Assembly (NCBI RefSeq): GCF_963583255.1
Contig: NC_084808.1
Span: 15,399,201 to 15,463,200, forward strand
Length of the DNA: 64,000 nucleotides
Direction of reading: 5' to 3'
DNA from: Pyrus communis
Taxonomy: Eukaryota; Streptophyta; Magnoliopsida; Rosales; Rosaceae
Part shown: one piece after another, positions 24,201 to 35,648 of the stretch
Position numbering within the stretch: position 1 is the first letter of the stretch
How the letters are laid out: every line of letters begins with the position of its first letter
Notes under the pieces: generated by a model
The model's database searches: none
What the model saw: the letters and a program-made list of their open reading frames with translations, nothing else
Told to the model about the DNA's origin: nothing
Translations under genes and position numbers: made by a program

Positions 24201-25723
24201 TTATAGGAATGAATCATCCATAAGCATCAAAGTTAGAACATTCAAGTTCTAAGACATGGTTTTCATGAAAAACATCGGGTTTTCATGGGTGTATTGTTTT
24301 ATGAAATCTTCGGTTTTCAAAGGCACTAAATTTGAAACTACAAGTTCAAATTAGTTTATGAACGTTTAGTTCATAAAAGAAAGGTTCTTGCAAGAAACAC
24401 ATAATGTATTATACTAATTTAAGTGTAGTGGATTTAAGTTTCTTCGGGAACTCAAGTGTGAGAGCTTCATTACTACAAAAGTATGTCAATGGTTCAAAGT
24501 ATAAAAATAAATTATTGAATCGTTAATGTCCAAAAGTGATCTTCAGGTTATAATTTTGGATTCATTATCAGATTAATGGACTGCAGGTCACTTTTAATTA
24601 ATTCAATAAATTGGGACCAAACGGGGTCTATCGTAGAAGCAAAATAATGCTAAAATAATAGTGTTGGGTTGAAAATACCATAGCCCAAAAATTGGGCTAG
24701 GTGCAGTGAGCAAAGGGCACGAGTATGGCTGCAATAGCAACCCATGAAGTGGCTTCAGGGCACAGGCCAAATGACAGGAGCCCAGTAGCAAGCTGCTGGC
24801 GAGATTGGGCTGAGACCATAGGACAGAGGCAAGCCCAAAGGCCTACGGGTGCAAGAGAAACCCTAACCACAACTGGGTTTCTAATTTGGGCCGAAGTGGG
24901 ACACCGGTCAGGCCTAGCGAAGTGCGGGCCTATAGGTTTATACATAAGAGGACTAAGCCTTACCCCGTGGGCTTGCTAACTGAGGCACGGGCCGTGGGAA
25001 GTGACCCAACCAACTGGGCTGGTGGAATGGCTACGAGTCGGGGCAACAAGTCCCAGCAAGCACAAAGGCTTGCTGGCAATCGGGCCAGAACGGCTTTGGT
25101 GGGCGCAGAGCTTCAGGCCCTGTTAAGATTGACCCCAAGCCAAGGCCTGGTTGCTGTGATGGTCAGCTGGGCTTCAGGCCAGTGACTCTGCCGACTGTGG
25201 TGGTGTCGTGGTGTCCAATTTTCCCTTCTTTTTTTTTCTCGAAATTGTTAGGGTTTTACAAACCCTAGAGTTGCTTCTAATTTATTAATATACTTTGACT
25301 CACATATTCCACATAGCAAATATAATTGCGTAATGCATGAAACGTGTGTGTGTGTGTGGTGTGTGTGTATATATATATATTGACAAATATATAGAGCATA
25401 AACAATATATATATCGGAAGGTAAATATAAATGTAAGGGGTTCATGCTTCATGGTCGTTTCAAATAACTTCCTTTATTTTAAGAGTACCTGATTGGAAAA
25501 AAAAAAACAACAAAAGCCTTTGAATTTGTAGAAGATCCATCTCGGAAAGCCGGAATTGCATCTCCAATGCGTTGTATCACATTCAACACAAAAAAATTAA
25601 ATTGAATCAATAGCATGTAGATCAATTCAATAAAATAATAAATTAATCTTAAAAGGAATAATTAAAACGTAATACTCTCTTGATTGAAGAATAAAACTCT
25701 CTTTAGCGTAACGTCAATAGCGT
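24201..25723 (-). other. untranslated leader of the Copia element, with a GC-rich block
   Basis: Between gag and the 5' LTR. The block 24700-25190 is much richer in G and C than its flanks and repeats short GGGCTTCAGGCC-like words. The open frames seen there are by-products of composition. A (TG)n/(TA)n microsatellite lies at 25345-25380. No clear primer site adjoins the LTR. Confidence 0.5.
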
Positions 25724-25762
25724 GATGTAGGAATAATTTACTGAAGAATTATGGAGGCCATA

Positions 25763-26742
25763 TGTCACATCCCAGCCTGGGCCCCCACCATAACCCGGGC
25801 TCGACTCCACCGTAGTACGATATTGTCCGCTTTGGGCCCTGGCGACACCCTCACGATTTTGTTTCTAGGAACTCACACGAGAACTTCCTAGTAGGTCACC
25901 CACCCATCATGGGATTGCTCTCGTGCCCTACTCACTTAACTTCGGAGTTCCTATGGAACCCAAAGCCAGTGAGCTCCCAAAAGGCCTCGTGCTAGGTAGA
26001 GATGTGAATATACATATAAGGTTTACAGGATCCACTCCCCTGGACGATGTGGGATGTTACAATCCACCCCCCCCTTAGGGGCCCGATGTCCTCGTCAGCA
26101 CACACGCACCCAGGTTAGGCTTTGATACCAAATTGTCACATCCCGACCCGGGCCTCTACCACAACCCAGGCTCGACTCCACCGTAGTACGATATTGTCCG
26201 TTTTGGGCCCTGGCCACACCCTCACGGTTTTGTTTTTGGAAACTCACACGAGAACTTCCTAGTAGGTCACTCATCATAGGGTTGCTCTCGCGGGCAACTC
26301 GCTTAACTTCGGAGTTCCTATGGAACCCGAAGACAGTGAGCTCCCAAAAGGCCTCGGACGATGTGGGATGTTACAATCCACCTCCCTTAAGGGCCCGACG
26401 TCCTCGTTGGCACACATGCGCTCAGGGTTAGGCTCTGATACCAAATTGTCACATCCCGGCCCGGGGCATATCACTTCCCGGGCCCGCTCCACCACCGTAA
26501 CACAATATTGTTCGCTTTGGGCTCCGACCACGCCCTCACGGTTTTGTTTATGGGAACTCACACGAGAACTTCCGAGTGGGTCGCCCATCATAGGATTGCT
26601 CTCGCGCGCTACTCGCTTAACTTTGGAGTTCCAATGGAACCCGAAGCCAGTGAGCTCCCAAAAGGCCTCGTGCTAGGTAGAGATGTGAAAATAGATATAA
26701 GGTTTACAGGATCCACTCCCCTGGACGATGTGGGATGTTACA
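25763..26742 (-). mobile_element. Cassandra TRIM (5S-rRNA-derived LTRs), three-LTR form
   Basis: Three LTRs (25763-26061, 26134-26375, 26447-26742), each TGTCACATCCC to GATGTTACA, are separated by two short internal domains of about 72 bp. Each internal domain has a minus-strand primer site close to TTGGTATCAAAGCC or TTGGTATCAGAGCC, and a purine tract. Each LTR holds, on the minus strand, a segment matching the 3' half of plant 5S rRNA (AACTCCGAAGTTAAG, then GGGTGACC and GGAAGTTCTCGTG). This is the hallmark of Cassandra elements. The insertion is flanked by CCATA at 25758-25762 and 26743-26747. It encodes no protein and depends on other elements. Confidence 0.92.
25875..25950 (-). other. 5S rRNA-like segment in Cassandra LTR 1
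   Basis: The minus strand reads AACTCCGAAGTTAAGTGAGT, then GAGAGCAATCC, GGGTGGGTGACC and GGAAGTTCTCGTG, following the plant 5S order including the internal promoter boxes. It is a mobile-element segment, not a working 5S gene. Copies are at 26246-26317 and 26560-26632. Confidence 0.8.
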
Positions 26743-26977
26743 CCATAGAGAGAGGGGTGCGGCAATAGTAGAGAGAAAAGAGAGATGTGTAGTTGTGAGA
26801 TATGTTCTATTCCACCACATTGTGCCTTTATTTATAGTAGTAGGGAAGGTTAATTCCTTACCTTTTTAGGATTACAACTCTTAATAGGTAATTAACTCCT
26901 AATGGGAATATAAATAGATATTCCTAGATCTATTAGGATTTACACAATCACATTCCTAATCTAATAGGACTGCAACA

Positions 26978-28540
26978 AAAAGAAATAAGAAGAAATAATT
27001 AAAGAGATAATTAGGAAGACATTTACTTTTTGTAATACAATTTTATCATTAAAGAGATAATTATGATAATAAAATAATCATAAACTTACGGGATTGTATG
27101 TATTTGCCACTTAGTATTACGATCTAGTGGTGTTCCTCTTTACTTGAAAATGAGAGGTCTTAGGTTCAATTATGGCTAAAAGCGAATTTGAACCACATTA
27201 TTACTAGTCCATTGTAAAGCTAAGTCCACCCCTTCTCCTTAGTCTAGATAATATCGCTTATTAAAAAAAAAATCATATTTATTTTAATAAATTGGACTAT
27301 TTTTAATATTTGCTCAAAAACTTGAACTTATGTCATATCTTCCTGTTTTTAACACAATATGAAAAAGCATGCATGGTGACTTTTATTTTTCTGCCATTTT
27401 GGTTCCTCTATAATTTCGAGATATGAAAGTTTTGTACATGGGGTGGTGGGTGCATTTATTATATTAAGGTGTCAAATACTACATTTTACAATAAGGTCCC
27501 AAAAAATATTTATACTAGGGTAAAGCAGGGAAACTGAAGTTTTAAACTAAATTTGTAAACTAAATAATGTGTCACCAATAGAAAATAAGCACGTTAATCA
27601 ACGGTTAAGTAATAATCCAATCATTAACAACTGCATCATTGAGTTTGCAAATTTGGTTTAGCAAATTTGGTCTCTCTAGCATTATCCTTTATACTATGAG
27701 CATGTTTAAGGTTGTTTCTAAAAAAGTTAAAAATTCTTTCTGACTATATTTAATAAAAATTTTGTAAATGCTTCTGGTTCACGAAGAAGCACTTTTTAGA
27801 AAAACTCTAACACTTCTTTGATAAAAGTGAACTTTTAACGTAATTAAGCGCTAGCGTTTATAAGAAAAAATGCTTTTACAACAAGCAATCCCAAAGTGCC
27901 CTATTTTGTACACACTTCTCCTCAACGCAGGTTTGAAGATACAACCATCCGTACAATATTGTTGTCACGGGCGGAGCCACGTTGTACCAAAGTGCCCCTC
28001 GCACCCCCTCACCCACATGCTTAAAAATCATGAACTTCGCCACTGTGCTGCCGTAGTAATACAGCTTTATTTTACTGAAACATTGCTCAGGAAGGCCTAG
28101 TTCACCTCCATTTGTCTTATCTGATGTGCTTTTGTTACTTGTACAAAGTTCCTCAACCACGATGGGCAACACTTACTAGTTTTAGCTTTGGACTTTTTTC
28201 TCCGACCATATGTGAGAATACATAAAGATGGAACAAATAGTAAAAACCAAACAAAGATGCATGGAAACAAGTTCATCCTTAATAATCTTTTAGATTCAGA
28301 GTGTCTGCCGGCTAATTGAGCCGGTGTTGCTTGATTGGCACAAATGTCACAAATTAGTGGCAAAGGAAGTTTACCTCTTATATTGTTAGAGTAGAATTTT
28401 TTTTCTCTTCTAATCTCACTCTCCTACTCTCCTATTTAAACCATTAAACTATGTCAACATCTTATGTTAATTTTTTTAGAGAGCAAAAAAAAAAAAAAAC
28501 AAAAACAAAAAGAAAAATATGAGAGAAAAAAAAAAATAGA
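26978..28540. other. AT-rich spacer with one SINE; no gene seen
   Basis: Apart from the SINE at 27108-27272 I see no feature. Open frames at 27870-28363 have no recognisable family and overlap on both strands. Confidence 0.5.
27108..27272 (+). repeat. tRNA-derived SINE-like element, copy 1
   Basis: Starts near CACTTAGTATTACGATCTAG, with a Box A-like TAGTGGTGTTCC. A Box B-like GGTTCAATTATGG follows about 35 bp later, and it ends in a poly-A run. Related copies at 29062-29222, 29790-29940 and 34022-34209 lie in the other orientation with poly-T at the left. Copies with GTTCGATTCTCGCC support the Box B reading. The SINE class is inferred from these boxes and the tail. Confidence 0.6.
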
Positions 28541-29061
28541 AGAGAATCCTATTCTAAATTTCCAAGCAATCTCCATCAAACTTCATGAAATAGATGGACA
28601 TTTAAGGACTATAAAAAAAGTTGATGGGAGCTCATATGAGTCGAAACTTAAAACTTCTTTTTTCCAAAGAAAGCGATTGATTCAACATGCCATCTCATTC
28701 ATTCATATTTAAAAATCCACAAATTAGCGGCAAAGGGAAATTTACCATTTATATTAATTTGCCAAAATATCCCAGCAAACTCCAGGAAACTTCGAAAAAT
28801 AGACAGACATTCAAGGACCATAATAAAAGGTTGAGGGGAGCCCATCTGAGTTAAACCTTATGCTTTTTTTAAAAAAAAAAAAAAAGAAAGTGATTGATTC
28901 CACATCCCATCTATGCATACATGCATGAGAAAAATTTGTGTGGACCCTGTTTAGTTTGTCATGAACTTCACTGATTGACACTCCACCACCACTCAAAACT
29001 AGTCATGTGTTAAATCAAGTAAAAATAAAATTCTTCTTATTAAATTTGTTTTAAAACCTAA

Positions 29062-29222
29062 ATTTTTTTTTTTTTTTAAGAAACGATATTATCTACAAAA
29101 AAAAAAAAAAAATGGGCTTAACCTCATAATAAGTTAGCAATAATGTGGTTCAAATTCTATTTTGGCGAGAATCGAATTTAAGAACTCTCACTTAACAGTG
29201 AAGAAGAATACCACTAAACAAC
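29062..29222 (-). repeat. SINE-like element, copy 2
   Basis: Minus orientation: poly-T at the left, then GGGCTTAACCTCATAATAAG and GGTTCAAATTC. Box B-like sequence is read from the minus strand around 29170. It ends one duplication block. Confidence 0.55.
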
Positions 29223-29789
29223 ATAAAAAAATAATAATGAAAAGAGAGGAAAAGAGAGGAAAATAAAATGGAAGAGAATCCTATTCTAAATTTCCAAGCA
29301 ATTTCCATCAAACTTCACGAAATAGATAGACATTTAAGGACTATAAAAAAAGTTGAGGAGAGCTCATATGAGTCGAAACTTAAAACTTCTTTTCTCCAAA
29401 GAAAGCAATTGATTCCACATCCCATCTCATTCATTCCTATTTAAAAACCCACAAATTAGCGGCAAAGGGGAATTTAGCATTTATATTAATTTGCCAAAAT
29501 ATCCCAGCAAACTCCAGGAAACTTCTAAAAATAGACAGACATTCAAGGACTATAATAAAAGGTGGAGGGGAGCCCATATGAGTTAAACCTTATGCCTTCT
29601 TTTTTTCAAAGAAAGTGATTGATTCCACATCCCATCAATTCATACATGTATGAGAAAAATTTGTGTGGACCCTGTTTAGTTTGTCATGAACTTCACTGAT
29701 CGACACTCCACCACCACTCAAAACTAGTCATGTGTTAAATCAAAGTAAAAATAAAATTCTTTTTATTAAATTTGTTTTAAAATCTGAAT

Positions 29790-29940
29790 TTATTTTTTTA
29801 ACAAACTTTATTATCTATAAAAAGAAAGGTTGAGTTTATCTTCACAATAAACTAGTAATAATGTGGTTCAAATTCGATTTTGACGAGAATCGAACCTAAG
29901 AACTCTCACTTAATAGTAAAGAAGAATACTATTAAACAAC
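29790..29940 (-). repeat. SINE-like element, copy 3
   Basis: Same order as copy 2, about 730 bp further on. It was most likely copied with the surrounding tandem block and did not insert separately. Confidence 0.55.
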
Positions 29941-31329
29941 ATAAAAAAAATAAATAATAATAATAATAAAAATAAAAAATAAAAAGTAAAAGATTTAATA
30001 TCCCAAACTCAGCCCTCCCTCCCCTTCTCGTCCCACCAACCCAACCCCTGCAACTAAACCAACGATCAATCGATGCCCAGAAACACATCTCTTCAATTCA
30101 TCAAACCTTCATGTTATTTGTCTAATCATCAAACTTTATTGTACAAAGTGAGAGTTGTTAAGAAATTAAGAGAGAACAGGGTTTTATTTGGTCGGAGGAT
30201 GTCACTACTCTGTATATTTAATCCAAGTCATCCTTACCTAGGACCCTAAAATGATTAGACCAATAAAAGCCCTTTTAAATAATGAAGGGAAGACCATTAC
30301 TGAATGGGGATAGACCAAGCAAGGTCGTTGCTGAGGGAATAAGAAGAAAAATTCACTTATGCCACTGCTTAAGCCTTTACAAAAGGAGTTATTGGTTCTT
30401 ACATGATGAAGTGTCATCTATTGTAGGGAGCATTTGTGTGCACCACCATAAACTATGGTGTATTCTCATCACTATAAACATGGCAGATGATTAGATGTAT
30501 GGTGAACATACACCATAATTATGGTGGTACGCAAAAATATTCCCTTTTACTGTACAAACGTCATAATGACAGAGCCACAAATTATTTAGTAGGTGGGCTA
30601 AGCTAATATTATTACTGGGAAATCAAATGCTCAAATTTTTTTGTGGTCTACGCCTACGTAAAGTTATTTAATAATAAACTTGAAAGTAATAATTTGAAAT
30701 AAAAAATTTATAGATCTACATTAATCAAGTTTCAACTAGATTCAAAAGAAAACATTTAATGTTGCAACTTGCAATAGAAAAAAAATATGTCATCAATCTT
30801 ATTCATAACAACTTAACAAACAAAAAAAAAAAAGTACTTATTCAAGTTGTACCATTCAATCCTTAATGAAATTAAAATCATTTGTTATTTCATTTTGAAT
30901 CAACATTTTCGACAAGCTTTTTTTCCTTTTTTCAATGGCAGCCATTGGATATGCTAAAAATTCACTTTCTATCTCGTTGCTAAGTCTTGCATTAAAATGA
31001 ATAAAATAATCAAATATTGAACGTTAATAATTATTCCCCAGAAACCGTGTGGGTTCTAAAATGAATAAAATATATTCAATGTTGATATTAATAATTGGGA
31101 ACTTTATACATATAGACAAAGTTTCATATATTTTAAGGAATTTTATTAGTTTTTAAACATATTAAGAAGAGATAAAAATATAAAAACAACTAAAGTCCAG
31201 CCCAAAAATATGGAAATAATGTTTTAAAATACCAACTATACCCCTAAAGCTTTAAGGCCATTAATAGAACCCAGCTCTCACAACTATAACAAAATTAATA
31301 CGTATCATAAGCTCAACTCATCCTCGACA
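29941..31329. other. AT-rich spacer, no gene seen
   Basis: Includes a small palindromic area near 30470-30530, where CACCATAA and TTATGGTG recur. No coding similarity is seen. Confidence 0.45.
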
Positions 31330-31925
31330 ATTTCTGCAGAATCAGTTCAACTCGTCCTCAATTATTTTTGCAGGATCAATTCAACCCGTCTTCGACCATT
31401 TTTGCAGAATCAGTTCAACCCGTCTTCGATTATTTTTACAGAATCAGTTCAACATGTCTTCGACCATTTTTGCAGAATCAGTTCAATCAGTCATCAACCA
31501 TTTTTCAGAATCAGTTCAACTCGTCTTCAACCATTTTTGCATAATCAGTTCAATCAGTCATCAACCATTTTTTCAGAATCAAATCAACCATATTTGACCA
31601 TTTTTGTAGAAGTTTATCCCGTCTTTAACCATTTTTGTAGAATCAATTTAATCAATCTTCGACTATTTTTACAGAATCAGTTTAACCCGTCTTCGACCAT
31701 TTTTTCAGAATCAGTTTAACTCGTCTTCGACCTTGTTTTGCAGAATTAGTTACCTTCTTCGACCTTTTTTGCTGAATTAGTTCAATCCGTCCTTGACTAT
31801 TTTTGCATAATTAGTTCAACTCGTCCTCAACCATTTTTGTAGAATTAATTCAACCCGTCTTCGACCATTTTTTTGCAAAATCAGTTTAACCAGTCTTTGA
31901 TCATTTTTGCAGTAGTTCCAAATAC
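31330..31925 (+). repeat. 34-bp minisatellite, about 18 copies
   Basis: The unit is close to GCAGAATCAGTTCAACCCGT followed by CTTCGACCATTTTT. Starts at about 31336, 31370, 31404, 31438 and 31472 show the 34-bp period. Later copies vary by substitutions and one- or two-base indels and decay toward 31990. An open frame of 105 codons through the array is a by-product. Confidence 0.9.
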
Positions 31926-32262
31926 ATGTGGAATCAGTTTTGTATACTTTTCTAGTAGAATCAATTTATATATTTTTAGTAGAATCAGTTTATTACAACA
32001 TAATGCCAACATGATTTGAAGAGGGAACTTGTCAAGGGGAGGGTTGATTGCTTTCCGTTGTGATTCTATCAAACCTATGATACATTGAGTCATTTTTCTT
32101 AAAAGTAACTATAAATTCACGTGAATGGTGACAAAAATATACACTATATTTTAAGGAATTCCATTAATTTTTAAACATTTTAGGGAGAGACATAACACTG
32201 AAATACATAAAGCCCACCCTAAGAACATGAAATCAATTAAGAGAGACACAAGTGTATTTGCA
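31926..32262. other. spacer, no gene seen
   Basis: Diverged tail of the minisatellite (AGTAGAATCAGTTTAT-like words) and AT-rich DNA. Confidence 0.45.
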
Positions 32263-32271
32263 TATTTTATA

Positions 32272-32458
32272 GGAGGAGGATTCTCTACCCTCATCATATT
32301 CTCATCCCTTTTCATCCCCTCTTCTCACACATTGTTTTTTGTCTTATTATCTCTATAAAAAAAAATCAATATAAGATGTTGACGTGGCTTAACTGTGACC
32401 GTTCAAATAGAAGGGCATGGAAGGGTAGATAAATTAGGAGGGTATAGAATCCTCCTCC
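32272..32458. mobile_element. Mutator-like MITE with perfect 9-bp target duplication
   Basis: 187 bp with terminal inverted repeats GGAGGAGGATTCTCTACCCT and, from the other end, GGAGGAGGATTCTATACCCT (one mismatch). TATTTTATA flanks both ends (32263-32271 and 32459-32467). A 9-bp duplication is typical of Mutator-like elements. No coding capacity. Confidence 0.85.
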
Positions 32459-32467
32459 TATTTTATA

Positions 32468-33522
32468 ACAGGTTCTCTAATTGTAATTATAATATAAATA
32501 CGGAATTGTTATTAGCACTCCAAAAATCTCATTTTATATTCCTTAAAAGTGTATTTTTTTTTCTAATTATAAAAAATTTGAAATGTTAAATGAAAATTTT
32601 AAAGTATTAATAACAAATAATGCAACCAACCATATTCTAACTTTTCTTTTCGGATTTTCTAGATCAAAGTCTCTGCAATCCTGCACCATTTGAACCTGCA
32701 TCCAATAATTAATTCCATACCTAATTGTGTTTATTCAAAGTCTCGACAATAATTGCTTTGACAATCAAACAAATACCTGCAAAAGCTTGCTTCGTAAAAA
32801 ACAAGATGAAACGATTGACAGTACGAGAAATACTGTTTAGCCAGTAACCCGAAATCAATGGTAGGTTCAACTGGGTTTAGTATTGGAAAGCGCAGCAGTG
32901 AAGAAATTGAGATGGATGATGGGCCGTTGGGCAAGGAATCAGGCTCGCACAAGTAATCTAGATTTGCAGTTGGGGATGATGGGCAATTAATTTGCGCGTG
33001 AAGCTCTAAGACTTTCTCTGAGGGGTTGTGTTTATAGTACAGTCTGGCAAAACGGTGGTGGTAGTGGTGGAGAAAGCTACAGTCACAAAGCCGGTGATGG
33101 CAGCTACGAGAGAAGATAAGGGAGCAACATAAGAAGAGATAGAATGAAAGGTATTTTGGTAACTTAAATTTCAGAGAAAAAAAAGTTAATAATGTCATGT
33201 ATCATATGCGTTAACTTTTATTTTTTCTTGAAATGTTTAAAAAATATTGTGTTTTAATATAAAATTAAGTATTAAAACTAAACTCTATATGTAATTTTTC
33301 CTTAATGATTATTATTTATTCTCTAAGAAATGTGAAGATTATAATACTTGTAATTTAATTAATCAAATTTTGGTATTAGTTAAAGTAATCAATTTATTTA
33401 ACATTTGTTAACTCTTTTTTTTTTTTTCTTCTAAAAACAACCTTAGTATTGGAATTTTTTATTTGCTAGGTGGGCTATAATAATTAAAAATTATAAAATA
33501 ATTCAAATGATTATAATTTTTT
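32468..33522. other. spacer with an unrecognised 155-codon minus-strand ORF
   Basis: An open frame at 32731-33198 (minus) has a hydrophobic first 30 residues but no family I recognise. Its composition is ordinary, and no splice or promoter context supports it. Treated as unproven. The rest is AT-rich. Confidence 0.3.
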
Positions 33523-34020
33523 GGGTAAATCTCAATTTGCTCATGGTTTTCAACATGAAGGTTTTTTCGTTCTGGAGTTATACCTAAAGTGTTAATTTTA
33601 GGATAGTCTCATACATCCGTTAGTTTGGATTTTAAATTTTCCGTTAACTGATGACGTGGTAGACAATAATTGAACGACATGTGTCATTAAAAAGGGCGTG
33701 GATTCATTCTACCGCCGCCCTCATATGCAGTCGGATTTGAGAGCTATGGTTTGTGAAGGTTTAGGAGAATTTTTTTCGAACAGAGAGATGAAGGTTTCTA
33801 GGTTTTTAATGACACGTGGACCATTAATAACACATGACGTTCAGTTATTGTCCATATGAGCATCACGTCATTAGTTAACGGAAGACTTAACAGCCAGACT
33901 AATGTATGTATGCGACTGTCCAAAATTAACACTTTAGGTATGACTTTAGGACGAAAAAAAACTTCATGTACCAAGTATTGAAAATCATAAAACTTGAGGG
34001 TAGTAAACTGAGATTTACCC
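33523..34020. mobile_element. foldback Mutator-like MITE with long arms
   Basis: About 498 bp. The arms pair over about 200 bp, starting GGGTAAATCTCAATTTGCTC on the left and GGGTAAATCTCAGTTTACTA on the opposite strand at the right. They share blocks such as ACCTAAAGTGTTAATTTT. The flanking 9-mers TAATTTTTT and GAATTTTTT match at 8 of 9 positions. Its right end sits in the poly-T tail of SINE copy 4. Confidence 0.75.
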
Positions 34021-34021
34021 G

Positions 34022-34209
34022 AATTTTTTTGTTTTTAACAAATAATATTATCTACACTAAGGGGAAGAGGGTAGGCTTAGCCTTACAATGAGCTAAGCCT
34101 CATAATGAGCTAGCAATGTGGTTCAAATTCGTCTTTAGTGAGAATCGAACCTTAAGCCTCTCACTTAAAGTGAAAAAAGAATGTCACTAGATCGTAGTAC
34201 TAAGTGGTA
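34022..34209 (-). repeat. SINE-like element, copy 4
   Basis: Minus orientation, from poly-T at 34022 to the GATCGTAGTACTAAGTGG end. It has a small internal duplication of the TTAGCCTCATAATGAGCTA type near 34078-34110. Confidence 0.6.
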
Positions 34210-35648
34210 AATGATTAGCATTTCGAAGCTTAAGAATTAAAATTCTCGCTATGCTACAATCCATCGGAGCCTTATACTTGGCTCTGCCGTTGAACATTAC
34301 TAACAGAAACCGTTTATTATCTCTACAATTATTGAATCAAACAAATTGATTGTACATGATGATGACGTTATTTTTATCAGAACACACAATGACTACGTAG
34401 TCTCCAGATTAAATATATACTTTAAGAAATAATTTTTAAATGATGATATAAAAGGAAGATTGTCAATTATGACGTGCAGTGAGGAATATGCGCTTATAAG
34501 GAGTACAAATGGGGTCCGATGAGGAACGCAAGCATTGTCTTTTAGTGTATGTCAAATGACTATAAAGTTGACAAACTTGCTCGTCACTTCTTACGTAACA
34601 AAATAAATTATGCACAACTATAGTACCAAATCTGCACAACTATATTACCAAATCTGCACAACTATATTACCAAATCTGTAAGAAATCGTAGAAGATGCTC
34701 CAATAGGATCCTCATTGGATTCTTTTGGTAAAAATTTTACAGATTTATAAATCGTATTTGTTTATCATGCATTATACAGTCAAATTTTATCACGTACTGT
34801 TTGTATTAAATTTTAAATAAACATATTTAAAATAATTTCTGATCGTACAATATACGATTAACGAATATGATTCACGAATTCCTAAAATCTTTACAAAGGA
34901 AATCCGGTTAGAATCCGGATTCAAAGATCCTCTCACTTCCAGCCCACCAAATGAATGAAACTGCATTTGAGTCCATATGGCTATTACGCGTAATGATTAG
35001 CTGATGTAATGTTAGCGTGCAACTAATTAACATTTGTATTTAAGTTTCGGAAAACGAACAATTCATACACGAAAACCGTTGAATGATAATTTGTAACAAT
35101 TGTTACGTGTACACATAATAGTTTAGTTTATCATCTTGGGAATGGGAACTAAACATTCAAAAGGAATTGTCGCAGCTTCGAGACCTGCATGGGCCATTTT
35201 CTTTATCAAAAAATAATAAAAAAAACATTAAAAAAGAATCTTTGTTTTTTTTTTTTTTTTTTTTTTTTCATTCAACAGGTTTTTTTTTAGTACATCGATA
35301 GTTTACATTAAAAAAATAAAATTCGGCTAAACCACATAATATGCAGTCTAATTTGGTATCTAATTCACTATCCATGACTTCTTACTTCTAAGTGCAGAGA
35401 ATATCATCAAACAATAGTATTAAATGACTAATAATGTTCAGCTGGTTGTTAAAGTGAGGGTATAAATTATGTTTTTCTTAAGAGAAGTACAAAACATATT
35501 CCTCAATATCTAATGAAAAAATATTGGTGGTACCAATGTCAACCATTATAAATCTCCATAACAGAAAATATGAATTGTCATTCTTTAAAATATTATCTTC
35601 ATCCGGAAATTAAAATGCAAAACTGTAGGTGCATGCAATTATTTATAG
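34210..35648. other. AT-rich spacer; three 22-bp tandem repeats at 34612-34677
   Basis: GCACAACTATATTACCAAAT plus CT repeats at 34612, 34634 and 34656. A pure T run lies at 35246-35268. No gene is seen. Confidence 0.6.

Larger units (their letters stand above)
19608..26977 (-). mobile_element. full-length decayed Ty1/Copia element with target duplication
   Basis: The LTRs are 19608-19877 (270 bp, 3' LTR) and 25724-26977 (5' LTR, interrupted by a Cassandra insertion). Both end in CAACA. AAAAG occurs immediately outside each end (19603-19607 and 26978-26982), a perfect 5-bp target duplication. A polypurine tract (complement of CTTCCCCTTGAG) adjoins the 3' LTR at 19878. The minus strand gives, in order, leader, gag, integrase, RT and RNase H with many stops. 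The LTRs differ at roughly 15-20 positions by eye over 270 bp, so the insertion is not recent. Without the inner insertion the element is about 6.4 kb. Confidence 0.92.
28541..29940. repeat. 0.73-kb tandem duplication containing SINE copies
   Basis: The block starting AGAGAATCCTATTCTAAATT at 28541 recurs at 29272 (offset 731) and stays collinear for about 680 bp. It ends in SINE copies at 29062-29222 and 29790-29940. Each block also has an internal diverged duplication of about 200 bp (28565-28670 against 28765-28865). The two blocks differ by scattered substitutions and small indels. Confidence 0.85.

Noticed and set aside
24725..25185. Overlapping plus and minus open frames
   Set aside because: Explained by the GC-rich leader block; no domain and no start context.
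25875..25950. Genuine 5S rRNA gene
   Set aside because: The segment is diverged, incomplete and inside LTRs with target duplications, so it belongs to Cassandra.
31402..31719. 105-codon plus-strand open frame
   Set aside because: It is the translation of the 34-bp minisatellite and has no independent coding evidence.
31330..31925. CRISPR-like array
   Set aside because: The repeats are contiguous with no unique spacers, and the window is plant nuclear DNA.
32731..33198. 155-codon minus-strand frame
   Set aside because: No recognisable domain, promoter or splice context; could be chance.
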